64,000 bases of DNA from positions 105,495 to 169,494 of the forward strand of contig DATHMH010000023.1 in the NCBI GenBank assembly GCA_035487295.1, read 5' to 3'. Position 1 is the first letter of the stretch. Every line of letters begins with the position of its first letter. Under the pieces are notes generated by a model, which was not told the origin of the DNA, did no database searches, and worked only from the letters and a program-made list of their open reading frames with translations. The position numbers and the translations under genes are program-made. The DNA is from QIAW01 sp035487295. Its GTDB lineage: Bacteria > Acidobacteriota > Terriglobia > Terriglobales > Acidobacteriaceae. Below, one piece after another: positions 35,263-44,738 of this stretch.

Positions 35263-36579
35263 ATGGATAAATTCGTCATTCGCGGCGGCAATCCGCTGCT
35301 GGGAACCATTCGCGTAAGCGGCGCAAAAAATGCCGCCCTTCCCGCCATGGCGGCTGCCCTGCTCACCGATGAGCCAGTAATTCTGGAAAATATTCCCGAC
35401 GTGCGCGACATTGGGACCACGCGCAAACTTCTAGTGGCCATGGGCGCCGAAGTGGAACTCGGCTATGGGCGGGCTCATCACCGCACCACCATCAGCTGCA
35501 AGAACCTGAGCACAACGCCTGAAGCCTCTTACGAGCTGGTGAAAACCATGCGCGCATCCACACTGGTTTTGGGGCCGCTGGTGGCGCGTACCGGATGCGC
35601 GCGCGTCTCGCTGCCTGGAGGCTGTGCCATTGGAGCGCGTCCCATTGACCTGCACATCAAAGGCCTGGAGCGGCTGGGCGCTGCTATCACCCAGGAGCAC
35701 GGCTATGTTGAAGCCCGCGTCGAACGCCTGCGCGGCAATCGCATTGTCTTCGACAAGATCACCGTCACCGGCACCGAAGACCTGATGATGGCCGCAGCTC
35801 TTGCCGAGGGCGAAACCATGATGGAAAACTGCGCCCGCGAACCTGAGGTTTCAGACCTGGCCGCGCTGCTCAATAAGATGGGCGCAAAGATTGAAGGCGC
35901 GGGGACGGGGACGATCCGCATTCAAGGCGTGGAAAAGCTACATGGCGCCCGGCATCGCATTATTCCCGACCGCATCGAGGCCGGCACTTTTATCATTGCC
36001 GGCGCGCTGACCGGGGGCGATTTGATGGTCGCCAACTGCGAGCCGAAACACCTGGGTGCGCTCCTGCAAAAACTGCAGGAGGTCGGCATCACCATTCATG
36101 AATCCGCGGACGCGGTGCGCGTGATCGCCGGCAACAGCAATTCCATCAAAGCCGTGGATATGAGCACCGAGGAGTATCCCGGCTTCCCCACCGACATGCA
36201 GGCGCAATATATGACCCTGGCCACGCAGGCGGACGGCACTTCCATCATCACAGAAAATATCTTCGAGAACCGCTTCATGCACGCGCAAGAGCTGGTACGC
36301 ATGGGGGCCAACATCAAGATCGAAGGACGTCGTGCCGTGGTGCGAGGAAAAACTCCTTTAAGCTCGGCCGCGGTCCTGGCTTCGGACTTGCGCGCTTCGG
36401 CCTCGCTGGTTCTGGCCGCGCTGGTGGCCGATGGCGAAACCATCATTGACCGCGTGTATCACATTGACCGCGGCTATGAACGCATTGAAGAAAAATTGCG
36501 TGGCGTGGGAGCGCAGATGAAACGGATCGGTGAAATGCTCTCGCGCAAAAGCGGCGCGGTGCCGGTGGGGACGAATTAG
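35263..36579 (+). CDS. murA: UDP-N-acetylglucosamine 1-carboxyvinyltransferase
   Basis: First committed step of peptidoglycan synthesis: adds enolpyruvate to UDP-GlcNAc. The start DKFVIRGGNPLLGTIRVSGA with Lys22 (SGAKNAALP), the catalytic Cys in PGGCAIGARPIDLH (fosfomycin target), and the C-terminal RASASLVLAALVADG are seen. 438 residues is typical. The stop codon's last bases (tAG) begin a tandem CAGCAAT array. Downstream of murQ but separated by the MITE-like element, so probably separately transcribed. Confidence 0.97.
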   Translation: MDKFVIRGGNPLLGTIRVSGAKNAALPAMAAALLTDEPVILENIPDVRDIGTTRKLLVAMGAEVELGYGRAHHRTTISCKNLSTTPEASYELVKTMRASTLVLGPLVARTGCARVSLPGGCAIGARPIDLHIKGLERLGAAITQEHGYVEARVERLRGNRIVFDKITVTGTEDLMMAAALAEGETMMENCAREPEVSDLAALLNKMGAKIEGAGTGTIRIQGVEKLHGARHRIIPDRIEAGTFIIAGALTGGDLMVANCEPKHLGALLQKLQEVGITIHESADAVRVIAGNSNSIKAVDMSTEEYPGFPTDMQAQYMTLATQADGTSIITENIFENRFMHAQELVRMGANIKIEGRRAVVRGKTPLSSAAVLASDLRASASLVLAALVADGETIIDRVYHIDRGYERIEEKLRGVGAQMKRIGEMLSRKSGAVPVGTN

Positions 36580-36661
36580 CAATCAGCAATCAGCAATCAG
36601 CAATCAGCAATCAGCAATCAGCAATCAGCAATCAGCAATCAGCAGTCAGCGGTCAGCATTC
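36578..36661. repeat. Twelve contiguous heptamers (AGCAATC x9, then AGCAGTC, AGCGGTC, AGCATTC)
   Basis: The most regular array of the window: nine exact AGCAATC units followed by three variants, 84 bases with no indel. It starts inside the murA stop codon and lies in the convergent gap to tetR. The remainder of 36662-36783 shows nothing. Confidence 0.95.
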
Positions 36662-36783
36662 AACCCCTATACATCAATTACAAATTTCCGGATCCTTGGC
36701 TTAAGTTTAAGGATGGCAAATTCTTGAGCGTCAACTTATGCCAGGCAATGCAGTTCGCAATGAGCTGAAGGTAGTTGCGGAAA

Positions 36784-37431
36784 TTACGAAACCGTCTGCG
36801 GCTTCTTGATGATCACGGCGTCTACAACAATCCTGCAAAGATCGTTAATGAATGCGTCGGAAAGAGAAGCGTGGCGGATAAGAAACCGAAAGTAGATTGC
36901 CCCGTAGAGCGTGTCGAGCAAAAGGTCCATATTGAGGTTGGCGGGCAATTCTCCTCGTTGCATGCCGCGGCGTAACGTCTCATACGCCTCTTGCCTCCGG
37001 GGTCTCAGGAAGCGCGTGCGGAAGGCGTCAATGAGTTCCGGATCCGACTGCCCACCGCCAATCAAGGCGGCCACCGTGCGTCCTTCTTTGCCGCGAAAGA
37101 TTCGCACCAGTTGCTTCATCTGCAGGTTCAGATCGGTACGAACCGAGCCGGTATCTGGAAATCGCAGCTTCGCGTCGGTGACCGAGAAGAACGCATCAGC
37201 AACCAGGGCGGCTTTATTCGGCCACCAGCGGTAAACGGTGGCCTTGCTCACATTGGCGTGGGCAGCTATGGCTTCGATATAGAGTTCCGGGAAACCCGTC
37301 TCCCGCAGCAAGATTAATGTACTATGCAGTATGGCCCGCCTCGCCTGTTCGCTGCGAGGGCGGCCTGGCGTACGCCTGCTTTGCGTGCCATTGCTCGACC
37401 GTTCGTAGACGGCATTGCCCAGTTGCCGCAT
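36784..37431 (-). CDS. TetR-family transcriptional regulator
   Basis: 215 residues. A basic disordered N-terminus precedes the TetR helix-turn-helix (about residues 28-75: ARRAILHSTLILLRETGFPE, IAAHANVSKATVYRWWPNKA). The C-terminal ligand domain has the helical TetR_C_11-like pattern (LRRGMQRGELPANLNMDLLL). Divergently placed 125 bases from an RND efflux operon, so most likely its local repressor. Confidence 0.93.
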   Translation of the reverse strand: MRQLGNAVYERSSNGTQSRRTPGRPRSEQARRAILHSTLILLRETGFPELYIEAIAAHANVSKATVYRWWPNKAALVADAFFSVTDAKLRFPDTGSVRTDLNLQMKQLVRIFRGKEGRTVAALIGGGQSDPELIDAFRTRFLRPRRQEAYETLRRGMQRGELPANLNMDLLLDTLYGAIYFRFLIRHASLSDAFINDLCRIVVDAVIIKKPQTVS

Positions 37432-37450
37432 ACAGCAACCTTAACATAAA

Positions 37451-37469
37451 ATCGAAATTTGAATCCGAT
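37451..37469. promoter_or_regulatory. Candidate TetR operator
   Basis: ATCGAAATTTGAATCCGAT is an imperfect 19-base palindrome (outer ATCG/CGAT perfect) in the divergent gap between tetR and the RND pump, the expected location of a repressor site. Confidence 0.4.
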
Positions 37470-37556
37470 ACGTCTTGTTTTTAATCTATTCACTCTAAGT
37501 TTGGGACCAGGGCTGAAAGACTCCGGATCTAGTTAATTCCAAGAGGGCGGCAAGCG

Positions 37557-40500
37557 ATGTGGATCGTAGCGTTAGCTCTAAGGCGGCCATACACCTTCGT
37601 TGTAATGGCGCTGATTATTATCATTTTGACGCCCTTGGTCGTTTACCGCACTCCCACCGACATCTTTCCCGACATTAATATTCCCGTCATCAGCGTGGTC
37701 TGGAACTACAGCGGGCTGGCGCCAAAGGATATGTCAGATCGCGTTGTCACCATAGCCGAGCGCGGCATCACCATCACAGTCAACGATATTGAGCATATTG
37801 AATCGCAATCGCTCAATGGTGTGGGGGTGATCAAGATTTTTTTCCGCCCTGGCACCAACGTTCAGTTGGCGCTGTCGCAAGTCACCGCGATCATGCAAAC
37901 GGTAACGCGCCAGTTGCCTCCCGGCACTACGCCGCCACTGGTGGTTACTTATACGGCTTCTTCCACGCCGATCATTCAGCTTGGACTCAGCAGCAAGACA
38001 CTCCCCGAGCAGGAGCTGTTCGACCTGGGTAACAGTTTTCTGCGTTCGCAACTGGCCACGGTGCCGGGTGCGTCGCTGCCCTTTCCCTACGGCGGGAAGC
38101 AACGCCAGATTCAGGTGGATCTCGACCTCGCCAAACTCCAGGCCTATGGACTGGCGCCGGTTGACATCGTCAATGCGGTAAACGCGCAGAATCTGGTTTT
38201 GCCCTCGGGCACAACAAAAATCGGGGCTTTGGAGTACCCGGTCGAAATGAACGGTACGCCGGAGACCATCGAAGAGCTGAACGCTCTGCCGGTGAAGACG
38301 GTAAACGGATCAACTCTGTATATGCGTGATGTGGCGCACGTCCGCGACGGGTTCTCTCCGCAGACCAATATCGTTCGCCAGGATGGCACGCGCGGCGCGC
38401 TGATGTCGGTTATGAAGATCGGGAACGCCTCGACGCTCGACATCATCAACGCCGTCAAGGGCGTGGTTCCGATTGCTGCCCAATCTTTGCCTCCAGAGCT
38501 GCAGATCAAACCGCTGTTCGATCAGTCTCTATTTGTACGCGCATCCATCGCCGGCGTTTTGCGCGAAGCGGCCATCGCCGCGTTGCTGACCGCAATCATG
38601 ATCCTGGTCTTTCTTGGGGACTGGCGTCCAACCATCGTCATAACGATTTCTATTCCGCTCTCGATCGCCGTCTCTGTCATTTTACTGAGCGCGCTGGGCG
38701 AGACCATCAACATCATGACGCTGGGCGGGCTGGCCCTTGCGGTAGGCATCCTGGTGGATGACGCCACTGTGGAAATCGAAAATATTGAGCGCAACCTGGC
38801 TATGGGCAAAGAGATGAAGCAGGCCATCCTCGATGGCGCCCAGCAGATTGCGGTGCCGGCCTTCGTCTCTACCCTTTCCATCTGCATTGTGTTCGTTCCC
38901 ATGTTTTTCCTGACCGGCGTGGCCAAGTTTCTGTTCGTGCCGCTGGCGGAAGCGGTCGTGTTCGCCATGCTGGCCTCTTATTTCCTCTCGCGCACCCTGA
39001 TTCCCACATTGGTAATGTACATAATGCGCGGCCACGAACACCGCAGCGAAAGCCCCAAAACATCTCTGGGCCGATTCCAGCGCGGATTTGAAAATGCGTT
39101 CCACAGGTTTCGCTGCGGATACGAGCAGCTTCTGGAAACAACTCTCGAACACCGCAAGCTTTTCGCCGTCTGCTTTGCCGGCTTCTGCGTGCTTTCCCTG
39201 GGATTGGCCTTTGTTCTTGGGCAGGACTTCTTCCCTTCCGTGGATGCCGGCCTGATTCGCTTGCACCTGCGCGCCCGTCCCGGACTCAGAGTGGAGGAAA
39301 CGGCCCGGCTGTGCGATGAGGTAGAGCAGGCTTTGCGGCAAACCATACCGCCGGAAGAAGTGCAGACCGTGCTGGATAACATCGGCGTGCCCTACTCCGG
39401 CTTGAATCTTTCTTACAGCAATTCCGGGGTCATCGGCACAAGCGATGCCGAAATTCAGATCGCGCTCAATCCCGACCATCACCACTCGACCGCGGGCTAT
39501 ATCAAGCAACTGCGCGATGAGCTGCCCCAAAAATTCCCCGGAGTTGAGTTTTTCTTCCAGCCTGCCGACATCGTGAGCCAGATCCTGAACTTCGGTTTGC
39601 CGGCGCCAATTGATGTGCAGCTTGTAGGCAACGACACCGATAAAAACTACGCTATCGCGCAGCAGATCGCCAATCGAATGCGGCATATCTCGGGCGCGGC
39701 TGATGTGCATGTGCAGCAGATGATGGACCTTCCCACACTGCGCATGGATATTGACCGCACGCGCGTCACCCAGGTTGGCATGAATGCCCGCGACGTGGCG
39801 CAAAGCGTCCTGATATCGCTGAGCGGCAGCTCGCAGACCACGCCGAATTACTGGCTCAATCCCAAAAACGGCGTCACCTATTCCGTTGCCGTGCAGGTTC
39901 CGCAATACCGCATGACATCATTGCAGGATTTGATGAATACGCCTGTCAATAATCCGGCAACCCAGTCCCAGCAGGTGCTCAGCAACCTGGTGAACGTGTC
40001 GCCCACGGCGCGTCCGGCGGTGGTGACTCATTACAACGTGCAGCCGGTCATTGACGTTTACGCCAGCACGCAAGGACGTGACCTCGGCGCAGTCGCCTCT
40101 GACACCATGAAAGTCCTTGAGCCCTTCCAGAAGAACCTGCCGCGCGGCACTCGCATCATCGTGCGTGGCCAGGTGGAAACCATGCGATCGTCTTTTATCG
40201 GCCTGAGCATCGGCCTGCTGATGGCCATTTTGCTGGTCTACCTATTGATCGTGGTGAACTTCCAGTCATGGCTCGACCCTTTCATCATTATTACGGCATT
40301 GCCGGGAGCGCTGGCCGGCATTGCCTGGATGCTGTTGCTCACCCACACTACCTTAAGCGTCCCATCGCTTACGGGAGCGGTGATGTGCATGGGAGTAGCC
40401 ACGGCAAATTCGATCCTCATGGTTTCGTTTGCGCGCGATCAAATGGAGTTGGGCGTGCCGCCGGTGCGGGCCGCAGTGGAAGCCGGCTTTACCCGCATCC

Positions 40501-40709
40501 GGCCTGTGATTATGACGGCACTGGCGATGATCCTGGGCATGTTGCCCATGGCCCTGGGTCTGGGCGAAGGCGGCGAGCAGAACGCGCCGCTGGGACGCGC
40601 TGTCATCGGCGGCCTGATGTTTGCAACTGTGGCCACGCTATTTTTTGTCCCCTCGGTGTTTGCCATCATCCACACCCGCAGGCAAGCCCGGCAGGCGGAC
40701 CGTAACTAA
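37557..40709 (+). CDS. RND (AcrB/HAE1-type) efflux pump, inner-membrane subunit
   Basis: 1050 residues, about twelve transmembrane segments in the two 6-helix halves with large periplasmic loops after TM1 and TM7. The transmembrane proton-relay Asp pair is in LAVGILVDDATVEIENIERN, and the start MWIVALALRRPYTFVVMALI is TM1. The periplasmic docking/porter regions (PTDIFPDINIPVISVVWNYS) fit the family. First gene of a pump-adaptor-outer membrane factor operon; substrate not predictable. Confidence 0.95.
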   Translation: MWIVALALRRPYTFVVMALIIIILTPLVVYRTPTDIFPDINIPVISVVWNYSGLAPKDMSDRVVTIAERGITITVNDIEHIESQSLNGVGVIKIFFRPGTNVQLALSQVTAIMQTVTRQLPPGTTPPLVVTYTASSTPIIQLGLSSKTLPEQELFDLGNSFLRSQLATVPGASLPFPYGGKQRQIQVDLDLAKLQAYGLAPVDIVNAVNAQNLVLPSGTTKIGALEYPVEMNGTPETIEELNALPVKTVNGSTLYMRDVAHVRDGFSPQTNIVRQDGTRGALMSVMKIGNASTLDIINAVKGVVPIAAQSLPPELQIKPLFDQSLFVRASIAGVLREAAIAALLTAIMILVFLGDWRPTIVITISIPLSIAVSVILLSALGETINIMTLGGLALAVGILVDDATVEIENIERNLAMGKEMKQAILDGAQQIAVPAFVSTLSICIVFVPMFFLTGVAKFLFVPLAEAVVFAMLASYFLSRTLIPTLVMYIMRGHEHRSESPKTSLGRFQRGFENAFHRFRCGYEQLLETTLEHRKLFAVCFAGFCVLSLGLAFVLGQDFFPSVDAGLIRLHLRARPGLRVEETARLCDEVEQALRQTIPPEEVQTVLDNIGVPYSGLNLSYSNSGVIGTSDAEIQIALNPDHHHSTAGYIKQLRDELPQKFPGVEFFFQPADIVSQILNFGLPAPIDVQLVGNDTDKNYAIAQQIANRMRHISGAADVHVQQMMDLPTLRMDIDRTRVTQVGMNARDVAQSVLISLSGSSQTTPNYWLNPKNGVTYSVAVQVPQYRMTSLQDLMNTPVNNPATQSQQVLSNLVNVSPTARPAVVTHYNVQPVIDVYASTQGRDLGAVASDTMKVLEPFQKNLPRGTRIIVRGQVETMRSSFIGLSIGLLMAILLVYLLIVVNFQSWLDPFIIITALPGALAGIAWMLLLTHTTLSVPSLTGAVMCMGVATANSILMVSFARDQMELGVPPVRAAVEAGFTRIRPVIMTALAMILGMLPMALGLGEGGEQNAPLGRAVIGGLMFATVATLFFVPSVFAIIHTRRQARQADRN

Positions 40710-41968
40710 TGAGAGAATCAATGAAGATGACAGAGCCGGAAACCAGCACGGTGCAGTCTCACGAAGAAGGCCATCGCCGGCCACCCGAGATCGAGCATTG
40801 TCCCGATCTGCCGCCCGCCCCCGCGCGGCAGGCAAAGCTGATTGTGGTAGTGGTGCTGTCGGTGCTTTTGTTTGCCGGCGCAATCGCAATGGTCGATCGA
40901 ATTTTGGAAAGACAGGCCCTGGCCAAAGAGACGGAGAAGAATTCCGTGCCGGCGGTTATCACGGTGCATCCTGTTGCCGAGCCTTCTGAAGAAGAGCTTC
41001 TGTTGCCCGGCACTCTGCAAGCTTATGAGGAATCGCCCATCTACGCGCGCACCAGCGGTTATGTGCGGCGCTGGTTCAAAGATATTGGCAGCCGAGTAAA
41101 GCAGGGCGAACTGCTGGCGCAGATCGATACCCCGGAACTGGACCAGGAGTTGTCACAGGCGCGCGCAGCGCGGCAGCAGGTGCAGGCCCAGCTCCAGTTG
41201 GCGCAGATCTCTTCGCAGCGCTGGGAGAATTTGCGCAAGAGCGATTCCGTCTCGCAGCAGGAAGCTGACCAGCAAACCAGTGGATATCAGCAGAGCCAGG
41301 CGAACCTGGCCGCCGCCGAAGCCAACGTCCGCCGGCTTGAGCAGCTTGAATCATTCAAGAATGTTTATGCTCCATTTTCCGGCGTGGTCACCAGGCGCAA
41401 CGTAGATCCGGGTGTGCTCATCAATGCCGGCGCCGGTGGCCGTGAGATGTTCGATGTGGCCAAGGTTGATACTCTGCGCGTCTACGTGGATGTGCCGCAA
41501 AGCTATGCTCTGGCGATCAAAACCGGGACCAAGGCTGCGATCACATTGCAGGAAATACCCGGACAAAAGTTCTCCGGCCAGGTGACCCGCACCGCGAAGG
41601 CGATTGATCCAGCCACGCGCACGTTGCTCACCGAGGTTGATGTCCCCAACACCCAGGGGCAACTGCTGCCGGGTTCGTTTGGGCAAGTCCATTTCGATGT
41701 TGCCAACTACACGCCCGAGGCGCGTAAAGTTACCGTCCCGGTAAATGCGATGCTCTTCCGGGCGGAGGGTCCGAGGGTCGCCGTGGTCGGTGACGATAAC
41801 AAAGTTCACCTGCGGCCGATCACCATAGGTCGCGACTATGGCTCCACGCTTGAAGTCGTCAGCGGCTTGAGCACCGAAGATCGCGTCATTATTAATCCTT
41901 CCGATTCACTCGAAGATGGCGAGCAGGTGAACGTCACAGCCTCCAGCACTGGAGAACAGAAGAAATGA
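40709..41968 (+). CDS. RND efflux periplasmic adaptor (membrane fusion protein)
   Basis: 419 residues. N-terminal anchor (about 35-57, LIVVVVLSVLLFAGAIAMVD), lipoyl half (YEESPIYARTSGYVRRWFKD), an alpha hairpin (ELDQELSQARAARQQVQAQL, ANLAAAEANVRRLEQLESFK), second lipoyl half (NVYAPFSGVVTRRNVDPGVL) and beta-barrel. The ATG shares a base with the pump stop codon (TAATG). ATG at 40721 is an alternative. Pairs with the pump and the outer-membrane factor. Confidence 0.93.
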   Translation: MRESMKMTEPETSTVQSHEEGHRRPPEIEHCPDLPPAPARQAKLIVVVVLSVLLFAGAIAMVDRILERQALAKETEKNSVPAVITVHPVAEPSEEELLLPGTLQAYEESPIYARTSGYVRRWFKDIGSRVKQGELLAQIDTPELDQELSQARAARQQVQAQLQLAQISSQRWENLRKSDSVSQQEADQQTSGYQQSQANLAAAEANVRRLEQLESFKNVYAPFSGVVTRRNVDPGVLINAGAGGREMFDVAKVDTLRVYVDVPQSYALAIKTGTKAAITLQEIPGQKFSGQVTRTAKAIDPATRTLLTEVDVPNTQGQLLPGSFGQVHFDVANYTPEARKVTVPVNAMLFRAEGPRVAVVGDDNKVHLRPITIGRDYGSTLEVVSGLSTEDRVIINPSDSLEDGEQVNVTASSTGEQKK

Positions 41969-43440
41969 AGCGCTGGCGACTGGCAACCATAGCCATAGCG
42001 ATGTCTGGCGCATGGCTGGCAGGCTGTGCCGTCGGCCCGCGATACCAGCGCCCCACCGCGCCAACGTCTGTTGCCTGGAAGACTTCCCCTCCCTGGCAAC
42101 CTGCCGCGCCTAAAGATTCTATTCCAAAAGGCGCGTGGTGGCAGATCTTCAAGGATGATCAGCTCAACGGTTATGAACAGCAACTGCTGAAGACAAATCA
42201 ATCGCTCGAAGCAGCCCAGCAACGGCTCGAACAGGCGCGGTCGCTGGCGAGAGTTGCGTCGGCGGGATATTTCCCGCAGCTCAATGCTGACCCGCTTGCC
42301 GCCAGGCAGCGGCTCTCCGGCAATCGCCCCGTGGTAAGTACCGTTGTGCCTACGGTTCCGGTCACGCAAAACAACTTTGAGGTTCCATTTTCCCTGAGTT
42401 ACGAACTTGACCTGTTTGGCCGCGTGCGCCGCAACCTCGAAGCCGCCAACGCTTCCCTGCAATCCACCGCGGCTACTCTGCAGAACACACAACTGGTCCT
42501 CACCGCAGAGCTCGCGGCCGATTACTTCACGATTCACGAACTGGACGCGGAAATCGTAGTCGTACAGGAAGCAATCAAATATCAGCAGAAAGGTCTGGAG
42601 CTTGTTCAGGACCGCCACAACGGCGGCATCGCCTCCGGACTCGAAGTGGCCCAGCAGGCGACCGTGCTTGACTCCACGGTTTCTCAGTTGCACCTGCTGC
42701 AACAGCAGCGCGATCAGTTTGAGCACGCCATCGCCTTGCTGGTGGGAACTCCGGCCTCGAGCTTCAGCGTGCCCTCGGCTCCGCTGCGTGCAACCCCGCC
42801 GCCGGTTCCGCTTGGGGTACCATCCGATGTCCTGGAGCGCAGGCCTGATGTTGCCGCAGCCGAACGCACTATGGCGCAGGAGAACGCGTTGGTGGGAGTG
42901 GCCACTGCGGCGTTCTATCCTAATATCAGCCTCACCGGAAGCGGAGGCCTGCAAAGCCGCGACATCACTGCGCTGGTCTCCGCACCCAGCGCATTCTGGG
43001 CGGTGGGCAGCGATCTGTTGCAACCGGTCTTGAATGGCGGACGCAATCGCGCAAACCTCGCTGCCGCAAAATCATCGTACAACGCCTCGGTGGCTGATTA
43101 TCGTCAGTCTGTGCTGACTGCCTTTCAGGAGGTGGAAGACGGCTTATCCGGATTGAACGCTCTGTCGCAAGCGTCGGTAGCCCAGAATGCCGCGGTTGAA
43201 GATGCCCGCCGCGCCCTCGACCTGGCCAACAACCGCTACGTCGGTGGCGTGACCACATACCTGGATGTCATCACCGCGCAAACCACTCTGCTCTCCAATG
43301 AGCGGCTTGCCACTCAACTATTAGGCCAGCAGATGGTTACTTCCGTGTTTCTGGTGAAAGCTCTCGGCGGCGGATGGGATGCATCCCAGATCCAAAACGA
43401 GCAGGTTCACCCTTCGGCTGTGCAAGCCTTGCAGCCGTAA
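41965..43440 (+). CDS. RND efflux outer-membrane factor, NodT-type lipoprotein
   Basis: 491 residues; lipobox LAGC with Cys near residue 21 (SGAWLAGCAVG), then two OEP repeats with the usual Gln/Ala-rich long helices (LLKTNQSLEAAQQRLEQARS; LAAAKSSYNASVADYRQSVL) and the conserved VLERRPDVAAAERTMAQENA. TolC-like barrel by family. Its start overlaps the adaptor stop (ATGA). Completes the tripartite pump. Confidence 0.93.
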   Translation: MKRWRLATIAIAMSGAWLAGCAVGPRYQRPTAPTSVAWKTSPPWQPAAPKDSIPKGAWWQIFKDDQLNGYEQQLLKTNQSLEAAQQRLEQARSLARVASAGYFPQLNADPLAARQRLSGNRPVVSTVVPTVPVTQNNFEVPFSLSYELDLFGRVRRNLEAANASLQSTAATLQNTQLVLTAELAADYFTIHELDAEIVVVQEAIKYQQKGLELVQDRHNGGIASGLEVAQQATVLDSTVSQLHLLQQQRDQFEHAIALLVGTPASSFSVPSAPLRATPPPVPLGVPSDVLERRPDVAAAERTMAQENALVGVATAAFYPNISLTGSGGLQSRDITALVSAPSAFWAVGSDLLQPVLNGGRNRANLAAAKSSYNASVADYRQSVLTAFQEVEDGLSGLNALSQASVAQNAAVEDARRALDLANNRYVGGVTTYLDVITAQTTLLSNERLATQLLGQQMVTSVFLVKALGGGWDASQIQNEQVHPSAVQALQP

Positions 43441-43449
43441 ACTGTATGC

Positions 43450-43505
43450 CGCATAAATTCCTTTGTGCCCTTTGTGTGTATCCCTTTGTGCCCTTTGTGG
43501 TTGTC
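43450..43505. repeat. CCTTTGTG-type repeats after the efflux operon
   Basis: cctttgtg cc ctttgtg ... cctttgtg cc ctttgtg in a 108-base gap: two near-identical halves with 8-10-base units. Confidence 0.6.
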
Positions 43506-43548
43506 TTTTACACTTGAAAGTTCCGTCATAGTATAAGGAGAAAACCAC

Positions 43549-44574
43549 GTGCGAGTGGGGATCATTGGGACAGGAGCCATCTCCCGGAAGCATGCTCAGG
43601 CTTACAAGAATATCGGTTATGAAGTAACCGTCTGCACCAATACCAACGCCATAAAGGGAAAACAGTTCGCGAACGAGACCGGCGCCGAGTTTATGGCAAC
43701 GTACGAAGAAGTATGCCGGCATCCGCGCGTGGATTATGTGGATGTATGCACCTTCCCCGACTTCCGCTTGCAGCCTCTGGAGATTTGCGCGCAGACGAAG
43801 AAACACGTTCTCGTACAAAAACCAATCGCCACCAATCTCGACACCGCCCGCAAGATGATCGAGATTGCCCGCAAGGCGGGCATTCAGCTCGGCGTGGTCA
43901 GCCAGCATCGCTTCGACGATTCCAGCCTGTTCCTGAAAAAAGCCATCGCTGATGGCCGGCTGGGAAAAATCCTGCAGGCTGACGCTTATGTGAAATGGTA
44001 TCGGTCGGCGGAATATTACAGCCGTCCGATTAAAGGCAGTTGGGCGACCGAAGGCGGAGGCGCGCTGATCAACCAGGCAATCCATCAGGTCGACTTACTC
44101 TTATTTCTGGTCGGCGCAGTCAACGAAGTCTTCGGATACTGGCGGTTGGGCGCGCTGCACAAGATCGAATCGGAAGACCTGATCAATGCGTTGCTTCGCT
44201 ATTCTTCGGGCGCGACCGGAGTAATTCAAGCATCGACGGCGCTCTGGCCCGGCTACCCTGAGAGACTGGAGTTTCACGGAACCAAAGGCACGGCGATTGT
44301 CACCGGCGACAAACTTACCGCCTGGGATGTGCAGGACGACCACGGCGATCCTGCTCCCGTTACCAGCCAGGGCGCCTCTGGAGCGTCCGATCCTATGGCA
44401 ATTTCGCTCGCGCCCTTCGAGCGTCAGTTGCGTGATTTTGGCAACGCCTGCAAAGCCGGCCGGGCTCCTTTAATTTCCGGCGCCGATGGATATCGTGCCT
44501 TGCAGATGGTCACCAGCATCTACCAATCGTGCCGCGAGGGCCGGAAGGTCGCAATCACATCAGAGGCCGTTTGA
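43549..44574 (+). CDS. Gfo/Idh/MocA-family NAD(P) oxidoreductase
   Basis: 341 residues from a GTG with AAGGAG eight bases upstream. The Rossmann start VGIIGTGAISRKHAQAYKNI, the conserved EKP-type motif here VLVQKPIATNLDTARKMIEI (catalytic Lys) and the C-terminal alpha/beta domain (GSWATEGGGALINQAIHQVD with the active-site Asp/His) fit the family, which oxidises or reduces sugars and inositols. Substrate unknown. Stands alone between the efflux operon and pckG. Confidence 0.92.
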   Translation: MRVGIIGTGAISRKHAQAYKNIGYEVTVCTNTNAIKGKQFANETGAEFMATYEEVCRHPRVDYVDVCTFPDFRLQPLEICAQTKKHVLVQKPIATNLDTARKMIEIARKAGIQLGVVSQHRFDDSSLFLKKAIADGRLGKILQADAYVKWYRSAEYYSRPIKGSWATEGGGALINQAIHQVDLLLFLVGAVNEVFGYWRLGALHKIESEDLINALLRYSSGATGVIQASTALWPGYPERLEFHGTKGTAIVTGDKLTAWDVQDDHGDPAPVTSQGASGASDPMAISLAPFERQLRDFGNACKAGRAPLISGADGYRALQMVTSIYQSCREGRKVAITSEAV

Positions 44575-44738
44575 ATCGAAAGACGGCTTCACACAGTCAA
44601 TATAAGAAACGGCTGGCCTCGCCAGACTTATAATTAAGAAGAGTTGCTGTCTCTCCCCACTCAACCCGGATTTTGCATCCATAAATTTAGCTTGCGAACT
44701 CTGTAGCGTGGTTGGGTATAGCTGTGAAGGAAATCTGA

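Noticed and set aside
36578..36661. Short regular repeat that could be taken for a CRISPR array
   Set aside because: Units are 7 bases, tandem without spacers; no cas genes are present.
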